DNA of 64,000 nt from Mycolicibacterium llatzerense (GTDB lineage Bacteria; Actinomycetota; Actinomycetes; Mycobacteriales; Mycobacteriaceae). The stretch's first letter is position 1. Each line of letters opens with the position of its first letter. The stretch lies in the NCBI RefSeq assembly GCF_000878195.1, contig NZ_JXST01000001.1:1-64000 (forward strand), read 5' to 3'. Under the pieces are notes generated by a model that was not told the origin of the DNA, searched no databases, and worked only from the letters and a program-made list of their open reading frames with translations. The translations under genes were made by a program, and so were the position numbers. Positions 37,320-45,241 of this stretch are shown piece after piece.

Positions 37320-38941
37320 TGCTGAGCTACGACGCGGGGCCGACCGACACCCCGATACTGGAAGAGACCATCGGGGCCAACTTCGAGCGCACCGCTGCCG
37401 CCTATCCGGACACCCTGGCTTTGGTCGACCGTGGACAAGGCCTGCGGTACACCTACGCCGAGTTGAATGCCGAAGTCGATCTGATCGCCCGCGGCTTGCT
37501 GGCTCGCGGCATCGAGAAGGGTGACCGGGTCGGCATCTGGTCACCGAACTGTGCGCAGTGGATCGTGACCCAGCTCGCGACGGCCAAGATCGGCGCCATT
37601 CTCGTCAACGTGAATCCGGCGTACCGGGTGCACGAACTGGCATACGTGCTCAACCAATCCGGGATGCGCATGCTGATCTCGGCGACGTCGTTCAAGACGT
37701 CCGACTACGCGGCGATGATCGAGGAGGTGCGTCCGCAGGTGCCCAGCCTGAGTGACGTTGTCTACCTGGACAGCGCCGACTGGGATGAGTTGCGTTCCGG
37801 CAGCCGCGCTGTCGGCGCCGATGCCTTGGCGGCGCGGCATGCCACGCTGTCCAACACCGATCCGATCAACATCCAATACACCTCAGGGACAACGGGATTC
37901 CCCAAGGGGGCGACGCTGTCGCACCGCAACATCCTGAACAATGGCTACTTCACCACGGAGGGCATCAACCTGCAGGCGGGGGAGCGGTTGTGCGTTCCGG
38001 TGCCGTTCTACCACTGCTTCGGCATGGTGATGGGCGTGCTCGGCTGCATGAGTCATGGTGCAGCCGTAGTGATTCCGGCCCCCGGTTTCGATCCCGCTGC
38101 CACCCTCAATGCCGTCGAAGCCGAGCAGTGCACGGGCGTCTACGGGGTGCCGACGATGTTCATCGCGATGCAGAACCACCCGTCGTTCACCGGGCGGGAC
38201 CTGTCGAGCCTGCGCACCGGCATCATGGCCGGCTCGGTGTGCCCCGTCGAGGTGATGAAGCACTGCGTCGCCGACATGCACATGGCCGAGGTGGCCATCG
38301 CCTACGGCATGACCGAGACCTCGCCGGTGTCCTGCCAGACGCTCATCGACGACGACCTGGACCGCCGCACCGCGACAATCGGCCGGGCGCATCCCCACAT
38401 CGAGGTGAAGGTCGTCAACCCGGAAACCGGTGAGACGGTGGAGCGCGGTGAACCTGGGGAGTTCTGCACCCGCGGTTACTCGGTGATGCTCGGGTACTGG
38501 AACAACGACGAAAAGACCAGGGAAGCCATCGATTCCGAGGGCTGGATGCACACCGGCGATCTCGCGGTGATGCGGGCGGACGGCTACTGCGCCATCGTCG
38601 GCCGGATCAAGGACATGGTGATCCGTGGTGGCGAGAACGTGTATCCGCGCGAGATCGAGGAATTCCTGTACACCCACCCGGACATCGAGGACGCCCAGGT
38701 GATCGGCGTACCCGACGCCCGCTACGGCGAAGAGATCTGCGCGTGGCTGCGGATGCGCCCGGGGGCCGAGCCGCTCGACGCCGCGGCAATCCGGGAATTC
38801 ACAGCAGATCGACTGGCACACTTCAAGATTCCACGCTACGTGCACATCGTCGACGAGTTCCCGATGACGATCACCGGCAAGGTCCGCAAGGTCGACATGC
38901 GCGCCGAGAGCGTTCGCATCTTCGGCCTCGAGCAGCCCTAG
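37319..38941 (+). CDS. Acyl-CoA synthetase, FadD35-like
   Basis: 540 residues. Adenylate-forming motifs: IQYTSGTTGFPKGATLSHRN, AYGMTETSPVS, GWMHTGDLAVMRADGYCAIVGR, and catalytic lysine in TITGKVRKVDM. It activates fatty acids to acyl-CoA. It is translationally coupled to the previous ligase by TGATG, so both are made together under the GAF-LuxR control region. A 61-nt hairpin follows 14 nt after the stop. Confidence 0.92.
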   Translation: MLSYDAGPTDTPILEETIGANFERTAAAYPDTLALVDRGQGLRYTYAELNAEVDLIARGLLARGIEKGDRVGIWSPNCAQWIVTQLATAKIGAILVNVNPAYRVHELAYVLNQSGMRMLISATSFKTSDYAAMIEEVRPQVPSLSDVVYLDSADWDELRSGSRAVGADALAARHATLSNTDPINIQYTSGTTGFPKGATLSHRNILNNGYFTTEGINLQAGERLCVPVPFYHCFGMVMGVLGCMSHGAAVVIPAPGFDPAATLNAVEAEQCTGVYGVPTMFIAMQNHPSFTGRDLSSLRTGIMAGSVCPVEVMKHCVADMHMAEVAIAYGMTETSPVSCQTLIDDDLDRRTATIGRAHPHIEVKVVNPETGETVERGEPGEFCTRGYSVMLGYWNNDEKTREAIDSEGWMHTGDLAVMRADGYCAIVGRIKDMVIRGGENVYPREIEEFLYTHPDIEDAQVIGVPDARYGEEICAWLRMRPGAEPLDAAAIREFTADRLAHFKIPRYVHIVDEFPMTITGKVRKVDMRAESVRIFGLEQP

Positions 38942-38954
38942 CCTCGCCTCCCCT

Positions 38955-39015
38955 CGCGAGCAGACACAAAACTGTCGTATTTTCGGCGAAATTGACAGTT
39001 TTGCGTCTGCTCGCG
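38955..39015. repeat. Long palindrome after the fadD-like gene (hairpin-family member c), likely terminator
   Basis: Arms of 22 nt pair with one mismatch: CGCGAGCAGAC-ACAAAACTGTC and GACAGTTTTGC-GTCTGCTCGCG. The apex is GTATTTTCGGCGAAATT. It lies between the acyl-CoA ligase operon and the promoter of the M-box leader, so it probably stops read-through into the magnesium locus. Confidence 0.78.
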
Positions 39016-39037
39016 GGAATGGCGACTCCGACTGAAG

Positions 39038-39066
39038 TTGACGGGCCCGTGCACCGGGGTTACCTT
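39038..39066 (+). promoter_or_regulatory. SigA-type promoter of the M-box leader
   Basis: TTGACG (39038-39043), a 17-nt spacer, and TACCTT (39061-39066) form a near-consensus promoter. The start would be about 39073, just upstream of the M-box conserved core and about 700 nt upstream of the transporter. Confidence 0.7.
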
Positions 39067-39072
39067 GGGTTG

Positions 39073-39190
39073 GTCAGCACCTCGCTAGGCGAGGCTCCTG
39101 AACGAACAGAAGCCACTGATCCGACGACGTCGAGAGACGCCCAGGGTCAGGACAGGTCTCCCCGGATTAAGGGGTTACCCAAAGTGGCTA
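39073..39190 (+). promoter_or_regulatory. M-box (ykoK) magnesium riboswitch
   Basis: Conserved M-box blocks occur in order: GGCGAGGCTCCTG (39089-39100), GCCACTG (39112-39118), GACGTCGAGAGACGCCC (39126-39142), GGACAGGTC (39150-39158), CCCCGGATTAAGGGG (39160-39174) and TTACCCAAAGTGGC (39175-39188). Stem P2 is AGCCACT (39111-39117) with AGTGGCT (39183-39189). The class binds Mg2+ and lowers downstream expression when Mg2+ is plentiful. Exact ends were set by eye. A short hairpin (ATCCGC-TC-GCGGAT) follows at 39190-39203. Confidence 0.93.
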
Positions 39191-39370
39191 TCCGCTCGCG
39201 GATTACGTCGTTCAGTGCCGAAGCTCTGACGAGAGGGGTGTAAGTGGCGCCGAGTTTTATCGGGTTCTTGATGCCGAGTTCGGATGCTGCGTCCTCCCCT
39301 GCGTGTTGTCATGGATATGCGTGACACAACTGCCCCGACCGGGGCCTGGCAGCGAGGAGGTGAGGGGCGA

Positions 39371-39481
39371 ATGAAACCTGGCGATGGTCCGAGTTCCAGT
39401 CCGGAGCGAAAACCCAACGTGAACAACTTCATTCAAGCTCTCCCGCAGCCCTGCCGACTCGTCATCGGGATGGTCGTCTGA
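39371..39481 (+). CDS. Short ORF 1 in the M-box leader, possible leader peptide
   Basis: 36 residues, starting MKPGDGPSSSPERKPN and ending RLVIGMVV. ATG 39371 follows an unusually strong RBS (GAGGAGGTGAGG), better than most genes in this window. It has five prolines and mixed charge in its first half. It could be a leader peptide that couples translation to transport-gene expression, as proline-rich mgtL does in enterobacteria (analogy only). I know no homologue. Confidence 0.4.
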   Translation: MKPGDGPSSSPERKPNVNNFIQALPQPCRLVIGMVV

Positions 39482-39544
39482 CAGACGGCGCCTGATTGAT
39501 GCGCTCTGTTGGCCGTCGGGACTGACCCCGACAGGAGCCCTGTC

Positions 39545-39697
39545 ATGACCGTATTTCGTATCACCTCAGTCCGTCGTATCGCCCGGATGGTGCACACCCG
39601 CACGCACCTGACTCCGCAGGAACGGCACAACCTTCAGATGTCGCAGACGCCGCTCGCGGTGATCTCGGCTTCCCTTGGGGCACACTCCGACTTCTGA
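39545..39697 (+). CDS. Short ORF 2 in the M-box leader, 50 residues
   Basis: 50 residues, starting MTVFRITSVRRIARMVHTR and ending ASLGAHSDF, basic in its first half. ATG 39545 has AGGAG 8 nt upstream. The stop is 14 nt before a strong hairpin (39712-39740) that precedes the transporter. It may be a small protein in its own right or a leader peptide acting on the hairpin. No homologue is recognised. Confidence 0.5.
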   Translation: MTVFRITSVRRIARMVHTRTHLTPQERHNLQMSQTPLAVISASLGAHSDF

Positions 39698-39711
39698 CCG
39701 TTCGGCCGCAC

Positions 39712-39740
39712 GGTCCGCCCACCGATTTGGTGGGCGGACC
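39712..39740 (+). terminator. Hairpin just upstream of the Mg2+ transporter, possible attenuator
   Basis: A perfect 12-bp stem GGTCCGCCCACC/GGTGGGCGGACC with loop GATTT lies 38 nt before ATG 39779. It has no U-tract. Because it lies inside the leader and before the only large gene, it may attenuate transcription or block ribosome or Rho access rather than end an operon. Confidence 0.65.
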
Positions 39741-39778
39741 CCTGCTGTGCCGCCATTCTCCCCGAGAGGAATCTCGCC

Positions 39779-41539
39779 ATGGCTCTCTTCGCTCGCACGC
39801 CGCGACCCGCCGGTGGAACGCCTGTGACCCAACATGATTCACCCAGCACCGCAGTGCTCGATACCGCACACGTCGGCGATATCGTCGGCGCGCTCGGTAC
39901 CATCCGCACCGACGAGACCACGACGGGTCGCAGCCGCTGGCAGCGGCTGAAGATGCTGCTGGTGGTGATGGGGCCCGGCCTCATCGTCATGGTCGGCGAC
40001 AACGACGCCGGCGGTGTCGCCACCTACGCGCAGGCCGGCCAGAACTACGGCATGGCACTGATGTGGACACTGGCACTGCTGATCCCGGTGCTGTACGTCA
40101 ACCAGGAGATGGTGGTCCGGCTCGGTGCAGTCGCCGGCGTGGGACACGCGCGGCTGATCTTCGCCCGGTTCGGCAAGTTCTGGGGTGCGTTCAGTGTCGG
40201 TGACCTGTTCATCGTGAACGCGCTGACGATCGTCACCGAATTCGTCGGTGTGTCACTGTCGTTGAACTACTTCGGGCTGCCCAAGTCGATCTCGGTGCCG
40301 CTCGCGGCGGTGCTGCTGTTCGCCGTGGTGGCCGGTGGATCGTTCCGCCGGTGGGAGCGTTTCATTTTCGCGCTGATCGCCATCAACATCGTGATCTTCC
40401 CGTTGGCGTTCATCGTGCACCCGTCGGCCGCGGACACCGCGCGTGGATTGGTCCCGTCGTTCCCCGGCGGCCTGAACTCGACGCTGTTGCTGCTGATCGT
40501 CGCGATCGTCGGCACCACCGTCGCGCCGTGGCAGCTGTTCTTCCAGCAGTCCAACATCGTCGACAAGCGGTTGACCCCCAAATGGATTCGCTACGAGCGG
40601 GTCGACCTGTGGATCGGCATCGTCGTGGTGATGGTGGGCGCGGTCGCGATCATGGCTGCCGCCGCGTTCGGGCTCGGTGGCACCGGCGCAGCCGGGAACT
40701 TCACCGACGCGGGCGACGTGGCAACGCAATTGGGCCAGCACGTGTCTCACACCGCGGGCGCGCTGTTCGCCATCCTGCTGCTCGACGCCTCGCTCATCGG
40801 GGCCAACGCCGTTGGACTGGCCACCACCTACGCACTCGGCGACACCTTGGGCAAGCGGCACTCGCTGCACTGGAAGGTCAGTGAGGCGCCCGCCTTCTAC
40901 CTGGGCTACGCCGCGCTGCTCGCGGTGGCGGCGGCGGTGTCGTTCAGCCCGGATCACGTACTGGGTCTGCTGACTCAGGGCGTCCAGGCACTGGCCGGGG
41001 TGCTGCTGCCGTCGGCGACGGTGTTCCTGGTGCTGCTGTGCAACGACAAGGCCGTGCTGGGTCCGTGGGTCAACACGATGCGGCAGAACATCATGGCCGG
41101 CGTGATCGTCTGGGCGTTGGTGCTGCTGTCCTTGGCGCTGACGGCCGCGACGTTCTTCCCGAATCTGACTGCCGGACAACTTGAGTGGGGCTTCGGTGCC
41201 GGTGCGGCCGTCGGCGTGCTCGGTGGGGTGGCCATCGCCGGTGCGGGGCTGCGGTCGCGGCGCACGCAACGGAAGCAGGCCGCCGCGGCGGTCGCCGCCG
41301 AACTGGGTGGCCTGGACCCCGAGCAGGTGGAAGATCTGGACGAGCAGCCCGACGATCGCAAAGTCCGGAAGGCGCTGCGGAACCAGGAGCGGGACAGCTT
41401 CCGCACGCCCGCCCTGGACACCCTGGATCGGCCGGCCTGGTCGCCGCTGCGGGTGGCCGGCATGGTGGCACTGCGCGGCTACCTGCTGGTGGCGGTGGTG
41501 CTCGTCGGGGTGAAGGTCGCCGAGGCGATCAGCGGTTGA
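39779..41539 (+). CDS. Nramp-related magnesium transporter (NRMT type, SLC11 superfamily)
   Basis: 586 residues and about 11 membrane helices with an Nramp fold. In helix 1 the metal-site motif is DNDAGG (GPGLIVMVGDNDAGGVATYAQAG) instead of the DPGN of Mn2+/Fe2+ transporters. In helix 6 it is APWQ (VGTTVAPWQLFFQQSN) instead of MPHN, so the transition-metal-binding methionine is lost. Both changes mark the Mg2+-carrying NRMT clade described from Eggerthella lenta. The C-terminal part includes a charged cytosolic insert (about 495-550). It sits under an M-box, which supports Mg2+ as cargo. RBS AGAGGA. Confidence 0.92.
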   Translation: MALFARTPRPAGGTPVTQHDSPSTAVLDTAHVGDIVGALGTIRTDETTTGRSRWQRLKMLLVVMGPGLIVMVGDNDAGGVATYAQAGQNYGMALMWTLALLIPVLYVNQEMVVRLGAVAGVGHARLIFARFGKFWGAFSVGDLFIVNALTIVTEFVGVSLSLNYFGLPKSISVPLAAVLLFAVVAGGSFRRWERFIFALIAINIVIFPLAFIVHPSAADTARGLVPSFPGGLNSTLLLLIVAIVGTTVAPWQLFFQQSNIVDKRLTPKWIRYERVDLWIGIVVVMVGAVAIMAAAAFGLGGTGAAGNFTDAGDVATQLGQHVSHTAGALFAILLLDASLIGANAVGLATTYALGDTLGKRHSLHWKVSEAPAFYLGYAALLAVAAAVSFSPDHVLGLLTQGVQALAGVLLPSATVFLVLLCNDKAVLGPWVNTMRQNIMAGVIVWALVLLSLALTAATFFPNLTAGQLEWGFGAGAAVGVLGGVAIAGAGLRSRRTQRKQAAAAVAAELGGLDPEQVEDLDEQPDDRKVRKALRNQERDSFRTPALDTLDRPAWSPLRVAGMVALRGYLLVAVVLVGVKVAEAISG

Positions 41540-42009
41540 CGCTGTCGAGGTGGGCTCGGTATCTGGGGAGCTGTGCCCACCTCGTTGCCCGCAGGTCAGA
41601 GCGAATCGCGTGCGGGACAGTGCGAGGTGTCGCCCTCGTTGCAGGTACAGAATTCTGAGTGCTGGCGCTCCGTTCCCAGGGCAGCAACCCCACCTGCCGC
41701 GTCACGTGCAGCCGAGACAATCGAGACAGCGCCGGCCACTGCGGTCAACAGCAACTCGATCTGGTTTGCCGACCGCAGGAAAACAACCAATTGATGCACT
41801 GTAAACAGTCGATTTACCATGCTGACCGTCCGATGAATTGCGTTGCTGTGCGTATCAAGATTCGTCCCCGAAGACTGTCGCACAGGACCGACGCGAGCGT
41901 CAATTCGGCAAACGGTGTGCCTCAGCTGGAGACGGCTGGTGCGGGATGTCGTTTCGCAACCTGCAGCAGGCTGTGCGACGTAGGCTGAGTACCCGGCTCT
42001 GGAGTCGGC
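41540..42009. other. 470-nt region without a confident gene
   Basis: Local base composition is more AT-rich than the flanks, notably around 41,740-41,880. Some inverted motifs are present (GTAAA at 41799 with TTTAC at 41811), but no clear promoter or terminator. A minus-strand reading frame at about 41,596-41,883 encodes up to 95 residues with one hydrophobic stretch (NQIELLLTAVAGAVSIVSAA). It lacks a convincing RBS and I do not recognise it. It could be decayed sequence. Confidence 0.4.
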
Positions 42010-42783
42010 GTGGCGACGACGAAAGGTGTTGGCACAGTGAAGGTGACAGTAATGGGGGCCAGCGGCCTCATCGGAACCCTACTGGTTGACCTCTTGACTC
42101 GGGAGGGCGAGGACGTGGTCGCGGCGTCACGGCGTTCCGGTGCCGACGTCTGCAGCGGCGCGGGCCTCGCCAAGGCGCTCGCGGGCGCCGACGCCCTGGT
42201 CGACGTCACCAACTCGCCGTCCTTCGAGGACAGCGAAGTGATGGATTTCTTCGTCGCATCGACCACCAATCTGGTGGCCGCGGCCCGGGCGGCCGGGGTG
42301 GGCCACTACGTCGCACTGTCGATCGTGGGAGTCGACGAGTTGCCGGACAGTGGCTACATGCGCGCCAAGGTCGCCCAGGAGCGGATCATCGCGTCGTCGG
42401 GCCTGCCGTACACGATCGTGCGGGCCACGCAGTTCCGCGAGTTCGCGCAGGCGATCGTCGAGTCGATGGTCGTCGAGGCCGCAACGGATGAGGGCGACGA
42501 GCATGATGTGCGGGTGCCGGATGCGCTGATCCAGCCGATCGCGGCCGACGAAGTGGCGGCCTTCCTCGCTGAGGTCGCGATAGAGCCACCGCGCAACCAC
42601 GTGGTCAACATCGGTGGGCCCGAGAAGATCCCGTTCTCGCGGCTGGCTCGGGAAGTACTGGCCATCCATCACGACGATCAGCGGGTGGTGGTCGATCCGC
42701 AGGCGAAGTACTTCGGTACGACGCTGAAGAAGGACAGCCTGGTCACCGGGGATGGGGCGATGATCGCCTCGATTCCTTTCTGA
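42010..42783 (+). CDS. NAD(P)-binding NmrA/atypical short-chain dehydrogenase-like protein
   Basis: 257 residues with an N-terminal Rossmann fold: VKVTVMGASGLIGTLLVDLL is the dinucleotide-binding glycine motif, followed by DALVDVTNS and GVGHYVALSIVGVDELPDSGYMRAKVAQE, which carries the Y-x3-K of atypical SDRs. The C-terminal part (TIVRATQFREF) is NmrA-like. It could be an oxidoreductase or a redox sensor. GTG 42010 has GGAG upstream; GTG 42037, directly before the Rossmann strand, is an alternative start. Confidence 0.88.
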   Translation: MATTKGVGTVKVTVMGASGLIGTLLVDLLTREGEDVVAASRRSGADVCSGAGLAKALAGADALVDVTNSPSFEDSEVMDFFVASTTNLVAAARAAGVGHYVALSIVGVDELPDSGYMRAKVAQERIIASSGLPYTIVRATQFREFAQAIVESMVVEAATDEGDEHDVRVPDALIQPIAADEVAAFLAEVAIEPPRNHVVNIGGPEKIPFSRLAREVLAIHHDDQRVVVDPQAKYFGTTLKKDSLVTGDGAMIASIPF

Positions 42784-42789
42784 TCGGCG

Positions 42790-43542
42790 TCACGCCAGCA
42801 GCGGCGCCAATTGGGTTGCGTAGTCCTGCAATACCGGAATCTGGCGGTGCAGTAGCTGATCCTGTTCGGCCCGGCCGGACATCGCCACCGCGGCCACCAA
42901 GGTCGCGGTGGTGGACCGGACGGGTACCGCGACGCAGGCGAAGTCGGGTCGCAGCTCACCGGTCTGGGCCGCGTACCCACGCTCGCGGACCTCGGTGAGT
43001 TGTTCGGCCAGAGCCGATTTCGAAGTGATGGTGCGGTCGGTCAACGTCGCCGGCGCGGGTCCGAGCAGCGCGTCGGCATCGCGCTTCTCGGCGAGCAACA
43101 GCTTGCCGACCGCACTGGCATGCAGGTTCCGGTTCAGCACCGACTCGTCCGCCGGTGGCGGGTACTCGCCGTCGGCGTCGGCGAGGCGCACCGAGGTGTT
43201 GGTGAAGTAGAACAGGTGTACCCCGAAGCGCACCGACAGCCGCAGCTCGGCCAGTGTCTCGCGGGCCTTCGTGCACACGGCGGGGGAGACGGCGGCGTCG
43301 ATCAGCAGGCCCATTCGCGGGCCCAGGGCGAACCCCGACAGGTCCGGTAGGCGCACGATATAGCCGTCGGCGACAAGGATATTCAGCAGCCGATAGGTGG
43401 TGGCGGACGGCATGGACAGGTGCTCGGCGATGTCCTTGGCGGTGACGCCGGTGCCGGCCAACGCGACCGCCTCGAGCACCTGCAGCGCGCTCTGTACGGC
43501 CTTGGGCTGACGGCCCGACAGCGCGCCGTCGGCGGGGCTCAT
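42790..43542 (-). CDS. IclR-family transcriptional regulator of the amine locus
   Basis: 250 residues. The N-terminal winged helix (VQSALQVLEAVALAGTGVTAKDIAEHLSMPSATTYRLLNILVADGYI) and the C-terminal IclR effector domain (LHASAVGKLLLAEKR, YAAQTGELRPDFACVAVPVR) are both present. The start ATG 43542 overlaps the upstream permease stop (ATGA). It is a likely regulator of the flanking permease and aldehyde-dehydrogenase operons, and a candidate binder of the repeated CAAATGAGAAT sites. Confidence 0.92.
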   Translation of the reverse strand: MSPADGALSGRQPKAVQSALQVLEAVALAGTGVTAKDIAEHLSMPSATTYRLLNILVADGYIVRLPDLSGFALGPRMGLLIDAAVSPAVCTKARETLAELRLSVRFGVHLFYFTNTSVRLADADGEYPPPADESVLNRNLHASAVGKLLLAEKRDADALLGPAPATLTDRTITSKSALAEQLTEVRERGYAAQTGELRPDFACVAVPVRSTTATLVAAVAMSGRAEQDQLLHRQIPVLQDYATQLAPLLA

Positions 43543-44996
43543 CGGCGCACCTCCCACGGGTTGTAGTCGGCGAACACGTCGCCGGCGATGGTCTCGTCGA
43601 ACACCCCGACCCGTTCGGCCAGATCGGGCACCCGACGGCGGCGCACCAGGAATGCCGCCAGACCCGCTGCCAGCAGAACGGAGTAGACCGCGGTGGCGAT
43701 CCACACCGGCGACGCCACCGTCAGAGCGGCCCAGACGATGATGGCGATCATGGTGGCGGCGGTGGCCAGTCCGACGATCAGCGGGACGGTGGTGAGCTCG
43801 CCGATCCGGCGCAGAAATGCCGGAGTGGCAAGGCACACCAGCAGATACGCCACGATGTAGCCGTGCGCCGACACCGCCAGCAGCCCGACGAGGACGTCGC
43901 GGCTGGAGTCCGCGGCGAAAAGGTAGCCGACCGGCACCGCGACGATCACCGGCACCGCGACGCTGAGTGCGACGTGCGGCGTGCGGTACCGCCGGTGGGC
44001 ATGGCCCATCGTCTCCGGCAGGAGGCCCTCGCGTCCCATCGCGAACAGCGTCCGCGACAACGCGGTGGTGGAACCGATCACGCATGCGATCCAGGACGCG
44101 GTGATGCCGATCTCCATGGCGACGGACAGCGCTCCGGCCAGGGTGTCGGCCGAGTCCGGCAGGGAGAGCACGATGGGTGTCGACCCGGTTCGGGTCTGGA
44201 TGCTGCCGGTGGCCTGCAGGACGGCGGCGAAGGTGTACAGCGCACCGAGCGCCAGCGGCGTCCAGCGGATGGCGCGGGTCACGGTCACGAACGGGCGCTG
44301 GGCCTCGCGAGCTACGGTACTGGCGCTCTCGAACCCGACGTACGAGGTGATGGCGAGCAGGATGGCGAAGCCCAGGGCTGAATGCGGCGCATCGGCAACC
44401 GTTTTCGATGATGCGGCGCTGCCGGTGACTGCTCCGCCGAAGGCGATCATCAGGACTACGCCGGCCACCACGATGGCGAACAATTCGACGGCCAGCGAGA
44501 TCCGCGCGGACAGTCTGATGCCCCGCACCATGAGGATCAGCGCGGCGCCGCCGACCAGTACGGTCAGGCCGGCGATGACGGGCTTGCCGGCCGGTACCCC
44601 CACCCGGCCCAGTAGCACCGCCATGTAACTGGCCGCGCCGAGCGCGCTGGCCATCGCCGCCGCTGCGTAGCCGATGACCAGCGACCAGCCGGCCGCGATG
44701 CCGGGCACCGGGCCGAGGCCCTTGACGGTGTAGCTGTACAGCCCGCTGACCGCGACCATCCGGGTGGAGAACTGGGTGATGCAGTAGCCGACCGCGGTCA
44801 TCATGAGGGCGGTGAGGATGAACACCGCGATCGTGAGGTGCCCGGCCGCCGGTAGGACCAGCGCCGGCAGGGTGACCATCACCGCCGACGGGGCCACCGC
44901 CGACACCGACTGCCCGAGAACCTGGGTGAATGTCAGCTGTGCGCGCTGAAGCCCGGCGACCGGCGAGCGGCTCCGGATGGTGCGGGTGGGGCCCAT
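43539..44996 (-). CDS. APC-superfamily amino acid/amine permease 1
   Basis: 485 residues with about 12 membrane helices. APC features: QVLGQSVSAVAPSAVMVTLP (helix 1), SYVGFESASTVAREAQRP (helix 6 with the substrate-site FES region) and GSTTALSRTLFAMGREGLLP. I chose ATG 44996 because upstream sequence is a basic low-complexity run. It forms an operon with the iclR gene and is divergent from the aldehyde dehydrogenase, so the cargo is probably the amine or a related amino acid (inference). Confidence 0.9.
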   Translation of the reverse strand: MGPTRTIRSRSPVAGLQRAQLTFTQVLGQSVSAVAPSAVMVTLPALVLPAAGHLTIAVFILTALMMTAVGYCITQFSTRMVAVSGLYSYTVKGLGPVPGIAAGWSLVIGYAAAAMASALGAASYMAVLLGRVGVPAGKPVIAGLTVLVGGAALILMVRGIRLSARISLAVELFAIVVAGVVLMIAFGGAVTGSAASSKTVADAPHSALGFAILLAITSYVGFESASTVAREAQRPFVTVTRAIRWTPLALGALYTFAAVLQATGSIQTRTGSTPIVLSLPDSADTLAGALSVAMEIGITASWIACVIGSTTALSRTLFAMGREGLLPETMGHAHRRYRTPHVALSVAVPVIVAVPVGYLFAADSSRDVLVGLLAVSAHGYIVAYLLVCLATPAFLRRIGELTTVPLIVGLATAATMIAIIVWAALTVASPVWIATAVYSVLLAAGLAAFLVRRRRVPDLAERVGVFDETIAGDVFADYNPWEVRR

Positions 44997-45059
44997 TTGT
45001 CGGAAGGTAGCCGATCGCCGCCGACGCCGACAGCGTTGTCGGGTAAACATCCAAAATCT

Positions 45060-45180
45060 TCAAATGAGAATCTGCGCCGGGTCCAGCCCCGGGGGCGCCT
45101 ACTCGTCGCCCCCAAATCGGCCCGAGCTGCGATTATCAACCGGCCCGAATGAGAATGGCGAAGCCATTTCAAATGAGAAT
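45060..45180. promoter_or_regulatory. Direct repeats of a CAAATGAGAAT operator-like motif before the aldehyde dehydrogenase gene
   Basis: TCAAATGAGAAT occurs at 45060-45071 and 45169-45180, and CGAATGAGAAT (one change) at 45146-45156, all in one orientation. They lie in the 245-nt divergent gap between permease 1 and the aldehyde dehydrogenase. The same motif forms the inverted repeat at 46760-46797 in front of permease 2. Its confinement to this locus marks it as the binding site of a local regulator. Confidence 0.7.
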
Positions 45181-45241
45181 CCGAGTAGCCGAAATACCCA
45201 TTCGGAATTAGTGGTGACGCGCACCACATCGAGGCGTAAAC

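Noticed and set aside
38955..39760. Hairpins in the M-box region considered as a CRISPR-like or IS-end structure
   Set aside because: Repeat units are single and unequal, there are no spacers, no transposase and no direct target repeats.
43543..45063. Long N-terminal extension of the IclR gene in the same frame
   Set aside because: Translates to repetitive R/G/H sequence and overlaps the permease on the same strand; ATG 43542 gives a normal IclR length.
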